A stretch of 64,000 nt of DNA from Neoarius graeffei (GCF_027579695.1 NC_083587.1:60914738-60978737), one strand, 5' to 3'. Shown: positions 1 through 11,985, counted from the stretch's first letter. Notes: generated by a model not told the origin, from the sequence alone. Translations and numbers: made by a program.

Positions 1-322
1 TTGTAATCGTTGTTTGGTGGAACGTAGGATTCGGTGCCATTTAGCTCGATCCAATGCACAAAGTTTCCCCATCGCAATATCATAATCCTGTCCAAGATAC
101 AGCTTGTTACCCAGCGTCTCCAGGACATCCAAGACCTCTGGAGCCATGGGCGGGAACCCAGTCTAGCAGGAATTTAGGGACCCTGACATCTGGCATTCGT
201 GCCACATGTCCAAAGTAAAGGAGACAGCAGTAGTTTACACTTATACTGACCACCTTTACCTGTAAAATAAATTCCACACACCACCTCTGAACATAATCCA
301 ACTCTTCATTACATGACAGCAT
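1..322 (-). pseudogene. LINE ORF2 C-terminal remnant
   Basis: On the minus strand this reads as the C-terminal tail of a non-LTR retrotransposon protein. A GHVARMP motif, as seen in the post-RT region of RTE/R4-like endonuclease-reverse transcriptases, is followed after a frameshift by a segment ending ALDRAKWHRILR, which resembles the DR..W motif near the end of such proteins. The frame changes near position 110, so no single ORF survives. The element runs off the left edge. Clade is uncertain. Confidence 0.5.
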
Positions 323-484
323 TTAACAGACACTCTTATCCAGAGCGACATGCAACATACCCAGAGCAGCCTGAGGGTTAGGTGCCTTACTCAATGGCAC
401 TTCAGCCATTCTTGTTCATCCAGGGGATCAAACCAGCAACCTTTTGGTCCCAAAGCTGTTTCTCTAACCATTAGGCCATTGCTT
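310..484 (-). repeat. tRNA-derived SINE (family T), minus strand
   Basis: Read on the minus strand it starts GGCCTAATGGTTAGAGAAAC (box A-like), then a GGTTTGATCCCC box B-like segment, then the body with AAGGCACCTAACCC and the 3' part containing CTCTGGATAAGAGTGTCTG. Copies of the same unit occur at 625-732, 4308-5275 (split), 26962-27095 and 46166-46345. Confidence 0.7.
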
Positions 485-625
485 TGCCCAGATTTGGGAC
501 CGATGAAGAACTTTTTGGAGATACTGGATATAAAAGATACGTTTGGTGCAAAAACAAGCCAGCCTGCCACTTGTAGAGCATCATGTCCATGGTGGAAGCA
601 CGGTGGTGGCAGCATTATACTATAG
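485..625 (+). pseudogene. Tc1-like transposase fragment
   Basis: A short plus-strand reading frame contains KHGGGSI, matching the HGGGSIM(L/V)WG segment between the first and second catalytic Asp of Tc1-like transposases. It is preceded by residues resembling the FG...C..RV region. It lies between two pieces of the tRNA-SINE, suggesting an old insertion or a chance junction. No TIR was found, so the call is tentative. Confidence 0.4.
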
Positions 626-732
626 AGCTGCTTAGCTGAAGGGCACTTAAGCCATTCCTGCTGATCCAGGGAATCAAATTGGCAACCTTTTCACCCCAGA
701 ACTGCTTCTGTAACCATTAGGCCATGGCTTCC
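625..732 (-). repeat. tRNA-derived SINE (family T), partial
   Basis: Minus strand: GGCCTAATGGTTACAGAAGC box A-like start, then a degraded box B and the GGAATGGCTTAAGTGCCC segment. This is a shortened copy of the family seen at 310-484. Confidence 0.6.
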
Positions 733-1274
733 CCTCGTCAAACACATACTGTACATACAATCTTGCCTGTTTTTCGTAGCCCGAGAGCTTTATTTATTCC
801 TGAAATTTCCACCAAGAGAACACAAAAGGGTCACATTCAGATCATTAATAGGGTTCATATCAAATGAGAAGTCAAATCGGCTAATAATTCTTAGAACTTA
901 ATTATAAATATAATGGTTTAATTTCTAATACTGTAAGAAAACGTTATAAACTCATGGACCCCTGTCTATGCTTCATGAGTGTTTGGTCCTGTTCTTATTA
1001 CATTAAAGCATTGATAAGTAGCTACATCATTAACCTCTCTTTTCTGTCTCTCTTTCGCTTGAAATTAAAAGGACCCTTACCCCCCCCCCCCCCCCCCCCC
1101 CAGCTTGTTATATTATCGAGAAATGGCATGTAATATGTAAACTCCTTTGACCTGAAGACTTTGCCATAGTGGAAAAATGTACTGACTGTTCCAAAGTGCT
1201 GACACTGGAGACTCCTTTCAGAACTGTTAAATAAACATCTCCAGACAGAAAATGTCACCATATCAATGATTATA
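733..1274. other. No recognisable gene
   Basis: AT-rich sequence with no credible ORF. It includes a poly-C run at 1080-1101 (22 C). Confidence 0.6.
1080..1101. repeat. Poly-C tract
   Basis: Twenty-two consecutive C on the plus strand. A comparable G run lies near 35806-35821 inside another repeat copy. Confidence 0.95.
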
Positions 1275-1628
1275 TATTTAACAGTTATTCTACAAAATCG
1301 AGTCGTACATGAGCTGATAGCCGAGTTGTCTATAAGCTGTGTACGATGAGATTGATGGAATAACTGTTTTATTCTATCCACATTCACTGGATTTTGAGAA
1401 ACAGTGCATTTTTACTTTTTAATTTTTTTTGCAAATTCAATAAATAAAAACTTTATACAAGTTATATATGTTTTCGAGTAGAGTTTTTATTTCGTCCTCG
1501 GTTGGTTCAGCAACACATTCCGCTATTTTGTTTTTCTCTACTCACAGTATATGAGCTGATATCCTAGTAATAGAGTAACCAATCAGAGTGCACGGTTGCT
1601 CATATTCAAGGAATATGAACAGAATAAT
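1275..1628 (+). repeat. Long-inverted-repeat transposon family L, copy A
   Basis: Shares the blocks AATCGAGTCGTACATGAGC, GGAATAACTGTTTTATTCTA, AAAACTTTATACAA and ATATGAGCTGATATCCTAG with copies at 32480-35975 and 37138-38346. It is internally deleted relative to copy C. The right end GAACAGAATAAT corresponds to the terminal inverted repeat seen intact in copy C. Confidence 0.7.
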
Positions 1629-1653
1629 TTTGCATATTTATTATTCTTAGATG

Positions 1654-2028
1654 GGGCGGCACGGTGGTGTAGTGGTTAGCGCTGTCGCCTCACAGCAAGA
1701 AGGTCCGGGTTCGAGCCCCGTGGCCGGCGAGGGCCTTTCTGTGCAGAGTTTGCATGTTCTCCCCGTGTCCGCGTGGGTTTCTTCCGGGTGCTCCGGTTTC
1801 CCCCACAGTCCAAAGACATGCAGGTTAGGTTAACTGGTGACTCTAAATTGACCGTAGGTGTGAATGTGAGTGTGAATGGTTGTCTGTGTCTATGTGTCAG
1901 CCCTGTGATGACCTGGCGACTTGTCCAGGGTGTACCCCGCCTCTCGCCCATAGTCAGCTGGGATAGGCTCCAGCTTGCCTGCGACCCTGTAGAACAGGAT
2001 AAAGCGGCTAGAGATAATGAGATGAGAT
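1654..2028 (+). mobile_element. V-SINE-type retroposon 1
   Basis: tRNA-like head GGCGGCACGGTGGTGTAGTGG (box A in GGTGTAGTGGTTAGCGC, box B GGTTCGAGCCCC) is followed by the core typical of the vertebrate V-SINE superfamily (TTTGCATGTTCTCCCCGTG... CCCACAGTCCAAAGACATGC). It ends in a GATAATGAGATGAGAT tail. A perfect 12-bp target-site duplication, TATTCTTAGATG, flanks it at 1642-1653 and 2029-2040, showing retroposition. Confidence 0.92.
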
Positions 2029-2040
2029 TATTCTTAGATG

Positions 2041-3323
2041 ATGTAATTTGTCTGACATACAAGTCCTATTATGATCAAAACAAAAATGTGTATAATAACG
2101 CTTATCAAAGCATAAATCCTTCTATCATGAACACTTTCTGGTGATGGAAGCAGCTTTCAAATGAGACTAGTCTCACACTGCTGCGAACAGTGGTTGAAGG
2201 AGGGGTAGCAGAAGACGGTCATTTTAGCCGACTTTGGAGCTCTATTTCTGGTCAAAATGACTCAGACGCTGCTACAGAGCTCATTATGTTTCCATATTCG
2301 GTCATTTTGGCTTGGATTATTCTATCAAATGTTTGGTGAAGCTGTAGTACATTTAGTTTACAATATTAACCTTTGTTCAGAGCTATTTTTTGATTTATCT
2401 TATTTGATACAGACAACAAAAAATGCACACTGTTTTGCATTGTTTACAATTCAGAAATAAAACAGGCATCCAAAATATTATGGAATAAACTCATAACCTG
2501 AGTGTATCAGTGTTGTATCATTACACCCCGACTTCTGACCAATCAGAACTGAGAATTCTACAGCTCTGTGGTTTAACGCTGCAGTTCTGCGGGTCTTGAT
2601 GAAGATATTGTTCCACTATTGAACAGTCCATCCAGTAAAGACCATAACACCTTGCAGAATCCATTTTCGAGTGTCAGTTATAACGTAAAAACTATAATTA
2701 ACATTCTTGTCTGAGCAGGCTGCCTGTACGGCATGATCTAAAGTGTAAAATCAAAGTAAATGAAATTGTAATTGATGCTCATAAAAGTACGGTCACTTCA
2801 TCCTAGTCATTTCACAATGACTTGAAAGACAAACCGTAGACTGTGCCGGGTTTCTCTGGGTTTCTCCTTCGCTGAAGTACATCACGCCTTTCATTAGCTT
2901 TCACATTGAAATTCATTTGAAGTTCTAATAAACCAAGCATTAATTCAGAGCAAAACGGCATCTGTCACTGTACTTCGTCGAGTGACTTTGTAAATTCTCG
3001 TGCCAACTTTCAATTTAGACGCGACAGAATTCTGACCTCGAAATGTTGGATGGAACATATGAATACTTTTATAAACAGATGGATGAGACGTGCTGATGTG
3101 GAAAAAAATGAATCTGAAGCTGAAGTGTGAAGAATGAAAGCGAGGACAGCGTTTTCACAGAGAGACAAAAGATTATTTATCTACATTTGACAAGATAAAC
3201 CTGAGATAAGTTTGATTCATAAATAGCAACAACAATACTGTTTGAATTCTCCATTCCGGTCAAAAGGTGTAGATTTTCTACCACGGGTTTGTACAGGGTG
3301 TGTAAAGTATAACATACAGTATA
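2041..3323. other. No recognisable gene
   Basis: AT-rich DNA with only short unsupported ORFs. I see no repeat shared with the rest of the window. Confidence 0.6.
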
Positions 3324-4287
3324 CAGTACTGTTTAAAAGTCTTAGGCATTCTATTTTTTTTCATACAAACTTTGTTATAGGTTTCTATTTTATGACTTTA
3401 TTATCGAGTCAAAACATTGCAAAAACATTTTAGAGTACCAAACGTTCGTTTTTTTCCAGCACAAAATGAAATGTTACAGAAAAAAAAAAAAGGTTTGTAA
3501 TATATCTGAGCAGCATATTCTATAAGAGAGCACTTTTCAGATTAAAAAAAGAAAACATAATGAAGGCTGCTGGAAAATTTTTTGGTGCAAAATGAAGATG
3601 CGAGTGTGACAGTCAAAGTGTCCAGAAGAACTGTGGCTGGTTCTGGAAGATGCTCAGTAAAACCTACAGCTCATTTCCACATAAAACTGCACTCACTGGA
3701 CCTGAGACTACTATTTTTTTCATTTTTTTTAAAGCAAAGGGTCGTCTCACACCAAATATCGACTTTGTTTCGTTTATTATGGCTCACTGATTCCTGTTTA
3801 TAGCAGGTTTTTTTTTCAATGTTGAAACATTTCATTTTATTATTTTTTAAGCCGGGCGGCACGGTGGTGTAGTGGTTAGCGCTGTCGCCTCACAGCAAGA
3901 AGGTCTGGGTTCGAGCCCCGTGGCCGGCGAGGGCCTTTCTGTGTGGAGTTTGCATGTTCTCCCCGTGTCCGCGTGGGTTTCCTCCGGGTGCTCCGGTTTC
4001 CCCCACAGTCCAAAGACATGCAGGTTAGGTTAACTGGTGACTCTAAATTGACCGTAGGTGTGAATGTGAGTGTGAATGGTTGTCTGTGTCTATGTGTCAG
4101 CCCTGTGATGACCTGGCGACTTGTCCAGGGTGTACCCCGCCTTTCGCCCGTAGTCAGCTGGGATAGGCTCCAGCTTGCCTGCGACCCTGTAGAACAGGAT
4201 AAAGTGGCTAGAGATAATGAGATTTTTTAAGCTATTTTTTGTCGACAGCATTTCTTTAAATGTGCCTAAGACTTTTGCACAGGACTG
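3324..4287. mobile_element. Tc1-type MITE carrying a SINE
   Basis: Left end CAGTACTGTTTAAAAGTCTT and right end (reverse complement) CAGTCCTGTGCAAAAGTCTT form imperfect terminal inverted repeats flanked by TA (3322-3323 and 4288-4289). No transposase is present. The V-SINE at 3853-4221 lies inside and accounts for about 380 bp. Confidence 0.72.
3853..4221 (+). mobile_element. V-SINE-type retroposon 2
   Basis: Full-length copy. An 11-bp target-site duplication, ATTTTTTAAGC, flanks it at 3842-3852 and 4222-4232. It is inserted in the MITE spanning 3324-4287. Confidence 0.92.
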
Positions 4288-4307
4288 TATATATTACATG
4301 ACAAGTG

Positions 4308-5275
4308 TGTAGTAGAAGCTTTTATCCAGAGCGATGTACAACAAGCAGTTGGGGGTCAGGCAGGCTTGTAGTACTTGAGTCCAACTCTTGCCGTAATTTT
4401 AAGGACTCCTGACTTGACTCAGACGTGGACTCAGACTCATGCATTAATTGCATTCGGACTCATAAATTGGAGACAAGGACTCGGATTTTTTCTTTATTTT
4501 TTGTAACATGCCATCATAATTTGGCATAAGATATTTATATCTACATTAATTTTTATACTAATTTTGTACAAGAGAATGCACATTCAGCTGTTCATACGTC
4601 ATGTTCAGGAAATAACTAACGTTAATGGCTCTTAAATGCCTGGAGAGACGCCCCTAGGATTGTCTGCTTTGCTTATACAGACTTCTCATGCAGTGGGAAA
4701 AAATGCACTGCTGTGTGTTCCATATATAGAAGAACTATCGAGGAGACGACGGGGACGACCTCGAACTTCAATTATCATTTGGCAAGACTCCATCCCAGAG
4801 AAGGAAGTGACACGCTGTGTTCATTGCCCTGTTGATAGTGGGCGGGGCTTGCTTGCTGAGCGATGAACTAGCTAGTGTTAACCCTCTCTCATGTTATTTG
4901 CCCTGTTGATAGTGGGCGGGGCTTGCTGAGCGATGAACAGGCTTTTTATCTGTAGCCTTTTAACTAATATGGGGCGGTTGAGCAGGAACGCTAGTCCGAC
5001 ACAGTAGCAGAGACGCTTTTACATAAAGGCAGCAACAGACGAATGGTGCCATTGGAGTCTTGTTCTCAGACTCGACTCGAAATTGTCTTTAATGACTTGG
5101 GCTTGAACACTGGGGACTCGAGACTGGACTCGGACTCGAGGTTTAGTGACTCAACTACAACACTGGGGTTAGGTGCCTTGCTCAAAGGCACTTCAGCCAT
5201 TTCTGTTGGTCCAGCAACTCAACCCAGTGACCTTTTGGTCCCAAACCTCCTTCTCTAACCTTTAGGCCATTTTGA
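4308..5275 (-). repeat. tRNA-derived SINE (family T) split by a hAT MITE
   Basis: The two halves of one minus-strand SINE copy lie at 4308-4360 (TTTATCCAGAGCGATGTAC) and 5166-5275 (GTTAGGTGCCTTGCTCAAAG up to AACCTTTAGGCCAT). They are separated by the insertion at 4361-5165. Joined, they give the same order as the uninterrupted copy at 310-484. Confidence 0.72.
4361..5165. mobile_element. hAT-type non-autonomous element
   Basis: Ends CAGGCTTGTAGTACTTGAGT and, on the other strand, CAGTGTTGTAGTTGAGTCAC are imperfect inverted repeats. The 8-bp flanks are GGGTCAGG (4353-4360) and GGGTTAGG (5166-5173), a hAT-length duplication with one mismatch. Near both ends the DNA is rich in GACTCGAGT/GGACTCAGACT subterminal motifs. 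A local duplication GATAGTGGGCGGGGCTTGC occurs near 4836 and 4908. No transposase is seen. Confidence 0.72.
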
Positions 5276-5486
5276 TTTACTAAAATGGTTTAAATGATTC
5301 ACTTTGGAGTGGGACCAGTAACTCAGTCATTGTTGGCGAGTCGTTGATGATTTTCCCATGATGGCACATTCTGAAGTGTTTTATTCTTCTTATACCAACA
5401 CAATTTGGCAGCACTTTCATTTGTTATTTATTAAGGAATGACATATTGCACTTTTGTATAATTTATCGATACATATATTTAAATAA

Positions 5487-5855
5487 GGGGTGGCACGGTG
5501 GTGTAGCAGTTAGCGCTGTCGCCTCACAGCAAGAAGGTCCGGGTTCGAGCCCCGTGGCTGGCGAGGGCCTTTCTGTGTGGAGTTTGCATGTTCTCCCCGT
5601 GTCCGCGTGGGTTTCCTCCGGGTGCTCCGGTTTCCCCCACAGTCCAAAGACATGCAGGTTAGGTTAACTGGTGACTCTAAATTGACCGTAGGTGTGAATG
5701 TGAGTGTGAATGGTTGTCTGTGTCTATGTGTCAGCCCTGTGATGACCTGGCGACTTGTCCAGGGTGTACCCCGCCTTTCGCCCGTAGTCAGCTGGGATAG
5801 GCTCCAGCTTGCCTGCGACCCTGTAGAACAGGATAAAGCGGCTAGAGATAATGAG
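5487..5855 (+). mobile_element. V-SINE-type retroposon 3
   Basis: Full-length copy with perfect 12-bp target-site duplication ATATTTAAATAA at 5475-5486 and 5856-5867. It abuts the palindromic MITE at 5868. Confidence 0.92.
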
Positions 5856-5867
5856 ATATTTAAATAA

Positions 5868-5994
5868 TATTGGCTGACTTTTTTCATGGTATATCAGATA
5901 TATTGCATTCAGCTAGCATGATATTGAACAAGTCGAGGATGAGTAGCTGAATGGAATATATCTGATAGACCACGAAAAAGAGCCAGCCAATATT
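5868..5994. mobile_element. Palindromic MITE (family P), copy 1
   Basis: A nearly perfect hairpin: ATATTGGCTGACTTTTTTCAT at the left end pairs with the right end AGAGCCAGCCAATAT. The inner arms GATATATTGCATTCAGCTA and TAGCTGAATGGAATATATC also pair. Other copies lie at 23628-25353 (split by Tc1) and 56563-56692. Confidence 0.75.
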
Positions 5995-6059
5995 ATTATT
6001 ATTATTCTTATTTTTATACAAAGACATTCCTTTCAGGTGTTTAACGCGTCTTTCTCTTT

Positions 6060-6390
6060 CTCAATTCTCTCAAAATCTTCCATATTTAACGAAGCAAACC
6101 TGGTGGCCATGTTTGTTTACAAATCGTCCCAGTCGCTCGTTTGCTAGCGTGGAAGTTTTACATCTCCGATGTGTGACGTCATGTTGTCTTGACGACCATG
6201 CAATATCGTTACCCGTATTCAACGCTCATTCTCCACTGGGTAGAGTGACGTACCAGTAATACATGTAGGATAAGTGATATGCTAACAATATCGCATGCTA
6301 TTGAAACAAATGAATGAAACCCGTGAGAAGGGAATAGAACACGTTTTTATTCCATCGAAAAGTGTATGTATGCATAATAACTCATGATAT
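6060..6390 (+). repeat. Dispersed repeat R2, copy 1
   Basis: Blocks such as GGTGGCCATGTTTGTTTACA, GGAAGTTTTACATCTC, CATGTTGTCTTGAC and TGATATGCTAACAATATCGC recur in inverted orientation at 22690-23235. The class is unknown; probably the interior of a DNA transposon. Confidence 0.65.
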
Positions 6391-7510
6391 TGAACATAAA
6401 TAAATTGTCATATTCAGCGTTTGCTATCACTGACCCCAGTTACAGTTTCACATCATTCCAGCTTCATCAGCGTTCGCGTTGCCCGTTAATTAAGCTGTAA
6501 AGACACTGTATTTGAGCTTGATGTGTTGAAGTCCTTTCTCCGCCATTCTGTTTACTCGGGTTGTTTACTGAGGTTACTACGGAGTTCAAATGAGACATGA
6601 TTCACTCAGATTGATGCAATACATACAAGCGGAGGTGGATTCACTGATTTCTGTGCTGCTGATTTTTATATCTTTATTTCATCTCTGTTTATTTTTTGGA
6701 GGTTTTGTTGCCTTTTCTTTCTTTATTTGGTTCGTTATTTGTTTATTGTCCTTCTTGTCCCTTCATTCATTCCTCCACTCGTTGACTGAAGGGCTAAGCA
6801 TTCCTCCGAGGATGTGCAAGACGCATTTCTAGATGAATGAACTTTGACCTGTGAGTTCACAAAGCTGTGATCCAATAGAAAACCAGAAGCCTCATCTCAT
6901 GAATCGAATGATATGATATTTAAGGTTATTTGTGTTGAAATATTTTTGTTGCACCTCTGGAGCTTTGTGTTTGCTGTGTTGGAGGGCTTTCAGGAGGAAA
7001 GGAAATCATCCAGGAGGACGTTAACTTCGTTCCCACCGTGTGATGTAGGAGCAGTAGGGATGAGATGTAACTTCTCTCGCATGAAGAGATGATGTAAAAA
7101 CATTTTCGAACACAGAAGGAAGCTGCAGGATGGAGTGGGATGTGTAATTTTCTCGACAGCAGCGATGTGGATATCGATGGAAGGTTTGAGCATCAGACAG
7201 TGTTTTGTAGACAGATCAATTCCACCATGTTAGAATTCAGCTTCAGGTCCAACGTTCAGGTGAAGCCTCATGTCAGAGTCTGAATGCGGTTTGGATGAAG
7301 GTGGATGTAGAGGCCAAGCTGAGTGATCTGCTGATATTGTGATACTACATGTGTGATATTATATCAGGATACGGTTGTTCCGTGGACTATCATGAGTATT
7401 CTTACGCGTCACTGCTTTTCTCTGTTAGTTGAGTGATTGGACAGTTTCTATCTTTTCTATCATTACACGTCTTCTTTTCTCAATCTTCAATAATATAAAT
7501 AACTCAGAGC
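6391..7510. other. No recognisable gene
   Basis: Short ORFs only, and no motif that supports coding. The 80-aa hydrophobic reading frame at 6590-6832 has no start context, splice signals or family match that I recognise. Confidence 0.55.
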
Positions 7511-7511
7511 A

Positions 7512-7560
<49 letters not shown>

Positions 7561-7561
7561 T
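7511..7561. repeat. (ATT)n microsatellite
   Basis: About 16 tandem ATT units. Confidence 0.95.
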
Positions 7562-7739
7562 TATATAAAATGGCTTCACAGTTTAAGGAAATGAAATATC
7601 ACCCTGTATATCACGTGTTAGAAAGAATTAGCATGATCTTTGCCATATTGTGATCTTCGAGGAAAACAAAACATATGATTTCAGTTGTATCAGAGATTTA
7701 GAGATCATTACATCTCAACTGTAAAACATTACTAACCCC

Positions 7740-8175
7740 TTCGCCGACCGTCTTTTGTTTTGTTTTTTCCTCTTTGCTTGTTTGTCCATTTGTTGTCTTG
7801 CTTGTCGATTTAATAACAAACTCTAACAATGCTTAACAAACATTATTTCTCCTTTAATTCTCCGAAATAAATCTCCGACAATTTGTGCATTTGTTTGTTT
7901 GTTTGCTTGTTTTTTTTGTCTTAATTTAGTTGTTTGTTTGTTGTCTTTCTTGTATATTTCTTTCCTTATTTGTTTGTTTTTTTTGTCTTGTGTATATATG
8001 TATGTTATTTATCAAAAATCTAACAGTGCTCACAATGTTTTCTCCTTTTATGTTTGTATTGTTTTTTGTTTGTTTTGTTGGTTGGTGTATTGTCTTTCTT
8101 GTCTATGCATTTATTTTTTGATCAATTTATTTATTTTTTGTATCTTCATTTTTTAGTCTGTTTGTTTTAGGATTG

Positions 8176-8256
<81 letters not shown>

Positions 8257-8530
8257 CTCTTTCCTCTTAGTTTGTTGTCGTTCTTGTATATTTCTTTCCT
8301 TATTCCTTTGTTTTTGTTGTCTTTCTTGTATATTTATGTGTATTTTAACAAAAATCTAACAATGCTGAAATGTTTTCTCCTTTTATGTTTTATATTTGTA
8401 TTTTTTTTGCTTTGTCTTTTTGTTTGTTGGTGTATTGTCTTTCTTTCTTTTTCTTTTTATTCATGAACATGTTTGTTTTAAGTTTGTTGTATTTATTTAT
8501 GTATTTATTTATTGATTGATCAGGACTGCA
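7740..8530. repeat. T-rich low-complexity block with (TATC)n
   Basis: TTGT/TTTG-rich DNA with decayed internal repeats: the phrase GTCTTTCTTGTATATTTCTT recurs near 7940 and in variant forms near 8285 and 8320. An uninterrupted (TATC)n run of about 20 units lies at 8178-8257. The long ORFs across it are compositional artefacts. Confidence 0.85.
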
Positions 8531-8809
8531 GCTTGCCACCTCTCTCAGTGAACCGCACCCTGTGATGTTAAGACGTGGGTTAAAGTGCAGTAAAATGTTG
8601 ACTTTAGAATAATTTCCAGTACTGAAAGCTCCTCCTCATCTTAGAGATCAGCTCTGGGAAAGCAGTCCTCCTCAAATGTTCTCAATAAGCGGAGCTCCTA
8701 GATAGAAAATTGGGCCGTGTGTAACCTGAGGAGAGCGAAGAAAACTTTTTTTCTGAGATTTGATTTGATTTGATTGATTGTCAGCTCCAGTGTTGCCTGT
8801 GCTGCGGGC

Positions 8810-10170
8810 TCGGTCTAACGATCGGCCCTCACCCTCGCTTCCGTTTCGCCGTCTTGGATTCTTCTCTGTCTAACGATCGGCCCTCACCCTCACTTCTCTT
8901 TCACCATCTCGGATTCTTCTCTGTCTGATGATCTGCCCTCACCCTCGCTTCCATTTCGCCGTCTTGGATTCTTCTCCGTCTGACAATTGGCCCTCACCCT
9001 CGCTTCTGTTTCACCTTCTCAGATTCTTCTCAGTCTAACGACCGGCCCTCACCCTCGCTTCTCTTTCACCATATCTGATTCTTCTCGGTCTGACGATCAG
9101 CCCTCACCCTCGCTTCTCTTTCGCCATCTCTGATTCTTCTCTGTCTGATGATCTGCCCTCACCCTCGCTTCTGTTTTGCCATCTCGGATTCTTCTTGGTT
9201 TGATGATTGGCCCTCACCCTCGCTTCTCTTTTGCCATCTCGGATTCTTCTCGGTCTGACGATCGGCCCTCACCCTCACTTCCATTTCGCCGTCTTGGATT
9301 CTTCCCTGTCTGACAATCGGCCCTCACCCTCGCTTCTGTTTCACCTTCTCAGATTCTTCTCGGTCTAACAACCGGCCCTCACCCTCGCTTCTCTTTCACC
9401 ATATCTGATTCTTCTCGGTCTGACGATCAGCCCTCACTCTCGCTTCTCTTTCGCCGTCTCGGATTCTTCTCTGTCTGACGATCAGCCCTCACCCTCACTT
9501 CTCTTTCACCATCTCGGATTCTTCTCTGTCTGACGATCGGCCCTCACCCTCACTTCTCTTTCACCATCTCGGATTCTTCTCTGTCTGATGATCTGCCCTC
9601 ACCCTTGCTTCTGTTTTGCCATCTCGGATTCTTCTTGGTTTGATGATCGGCCCTCACCCTCGCTTCTCTTTCACCGTCTCAGATTCTTCTCTGTCTGATG
9701 ATCGTCCCTCACCCTCGCTTCCATTTCGCCGTCTCGGATTCTTCTCTGTCTGATGATCGTCCCTCACCCTCGCTTCCATTTCGCCGTCTCAGATTCTTCT
9801 CTCTCTGATGATCGGCCCTCACCCTCACTTCTGTTTCGCCATCTCAGGTTCTTCTTGGTTTGATGATCGGCCCTCACCCTTGCTTCTGTTTCACCGTCTC
9901 TGATTCTTCTGTCTGATGATCGGCCCTCACCCTCGCTTCCGTTTCACCATCTCGGATTCTTCTCAGTCTGACAATCGGCCCTCACCCTCGCTTCCTTTTC
10001 GCCGTCTCTGATTCTTCTCAGTCTGACGATTGGCCCTCAACCTCACTTCTGTTTCACCATCTCGGATTCTTCTCGGTCTGACGATCCGCCCTCACCCTCG
10101 CTTCCGTTTCGCCGTCTCGGATTCTTCTCTGTCTGATGATCGGCCCTCACCCTCGCTTCTTCTCTGTCTG
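8810..10170. repeat. 55-bp minisatellite, about 24 copies
   Basis: A 55-bp unit (GATCGGCCCTCACCCTCGCT, then TCT/CCGTTTCGCCGTCTCGG, then ATTCTTCTCTGTCTGAC) repeats head to tail with 5-15% divergence. Variants alternate (CATTTCGCCGTC versus CTTTCACCATCTC), suggesting block duplications of several units. No ORF crosses it. Confidence 0.95.
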
Positions 10171-11047
10171 AATAACTGTGTTTATTATTTCCATTAGCAG
10201 ATGCTTATTTCCCAATTTGCACTAACATCCCTGAACACTCATGGCTGTTTATTCTTTTCTTTTCTTTATTTGTTTTTTACATTGTATCTTCTCTCAAACA
10301 TGGTGTGAAATGAGCAGTGTCCCAGACATTTCGAGGTAAATGTGTGCTGTTTATTTTTGTCTTTTTTCCTTCTTTAGCTTTGATGGTTCTGATGCAGCTG
10401 CTGTGTCAGTGTGTGTTGCTGTGTCGTGATAATCAGCGACTCATTGAGCGTAAATGAAGTGTGTGAAATGGTTGCTCATTTCCTAGTTCGCAGCACTATG
10501 TGTGTGTGTGGGTAACTTTTTGAAGACAAAATCAATTATATTGAAACTTTTTTTTTAACACACTTGCAACATGTTGGGGGAATGCAGTTACTGGAAAATA
10601 ATCAGTGATGGCGTTTCTGACTTCCGTTTTTTTATCTCTTCCCTGAATCGAATGATGTCCATGAGTTGATTGTGGGCTCCTCTGGCTCTTGATTATGAAC
10701 CCAACAAGTGTGAGGTGACAACACTGTGCTGAGCTTCATTCATCCATGAGAGCAAGTGCACACAATGGGGGGCTTGACCTTTCAGAATAAACATGTTATT
10801 GAGAGCGAAAGAGTGTGACGGTGAGATTATTACAGCCATAATGCCAATGAGGTGATCATTGCTTTATCGCTTATGTAATTGCAGGTGGAATTTTTACAGC
10901 AAGAAGGCTTTATTTTGGGTACCAGTACTTGAAGATTTCTACCAGGGATGAACCGTTACTATTAGAGCTGGGACTTGAGCTCAGCCAAAACTTTGCCAGA
11001 CACCAAAACAGCAACAGGGCAAAGCATTTTGTAAGGGATTAGCGGCA
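10171..11047. other. No recognisable gene
   Basis: Single-copy-looking DNA without a supported feature. Confidence 0.5.
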
Positions 11048-11374
11048 GGCTGCCAGGTCGCTCCGTTGTGTGTAGCTGTCGATGTTGATTTTAAAAGTAA
11101 CTCAGTAAATTACACAGGGAAATGAATACTTAAGTCTGAGTGAAAAATACTGTAGCGAGCGTGCAGCGTGGAAGAAGAGTCTGGAGACAGAAATCTTAGT
11201 TTCTCAGTTACTTGCCTGTGCTACTTGGTCTCAATAGCACTGGCTTGATTGCTCTATTAGCATATTAGCATTCGCTAACACTACTGATAAATGCTACACC
11301 AGCTGGAAGGTGACTTCACTGCTGCGCTGACGGTGCCAACTTGTGGTTAAGCTCATGTTGGCCTTCGAGAGGTC
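11048..11374 (+). repeat. Dispersed repeat R3, copy 1
   Basis: About 330 bp shared at roughly 90% or more, in the same orientation, with 23249-23574, for example GGCTGCCAGGTCGCTC, TACTGTAGCGAGCGTGCAGC and GGAAGGTGACTTCACTGCTG. The class is unknown. Confidence 0.8.
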
Positions 11375-11931
11375 TAGGGTGATAAGTTTTGGTCCCTCCT
11401 GCTATAAATCAAAATCTGATTGGTTAATTAATCCGTCACTTCCTACATAAACATACACCGCCATGGCCTTCTGTCCCGGCAATGAAGTCCTACCTAACCA
11501 ATGAGTGAGCAGCTCTAAACTCTTCTCAGCCTAGAGACGACAAACAAAATAATCTCATTGGATAACTTGATTTTAATGTTTTCAGGACAGTAACGCTTTC
11601 ATTTCTGAAGCAACTTTGACAGAAAATGAAGCCAAATTAGAATTAGAGGAGAATAATTAGAATGAAATTATGAAAGAATGAAAGAAATTAAATATAACAT
11701 TTGAAATGCTGATATGTTTGGGCTTCTCTGAACACCTAGAAGGCCCGGATGGTTCCCCTCTGATTTCTACCCATGGGTGTAAAGAAGTAAGATGATGAAA
11801 AACACATGGGGTTGTGCTGTTATCAGGAAATAAGCAACAATGGCATGGTGTTATGAAGTGGAGGTAGTGTTATCACCCCCAGGTTTCCAATAACAGCATG
11901 TTTTATTCCACTTATACCACAGCAATTTGCC

Positions 11932-11985
<54 letters not shown>

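Noticed and set aside
1676-1740. tRNA gene at the SINE head (box A/B)
   Set aside because: Box A and box B are present, but the sequence does not fold into a proper cloverleaf and continues directly into the SINE core. It is a tRNA-derived promoter, not a tRNA gene.
6590-6832. 80-aa hydrophobic ORF as a small membrane protein
   Set aside because: T-rich composition produces Phe/Leu-rich frames by chance. No promoter, splice or homology support.
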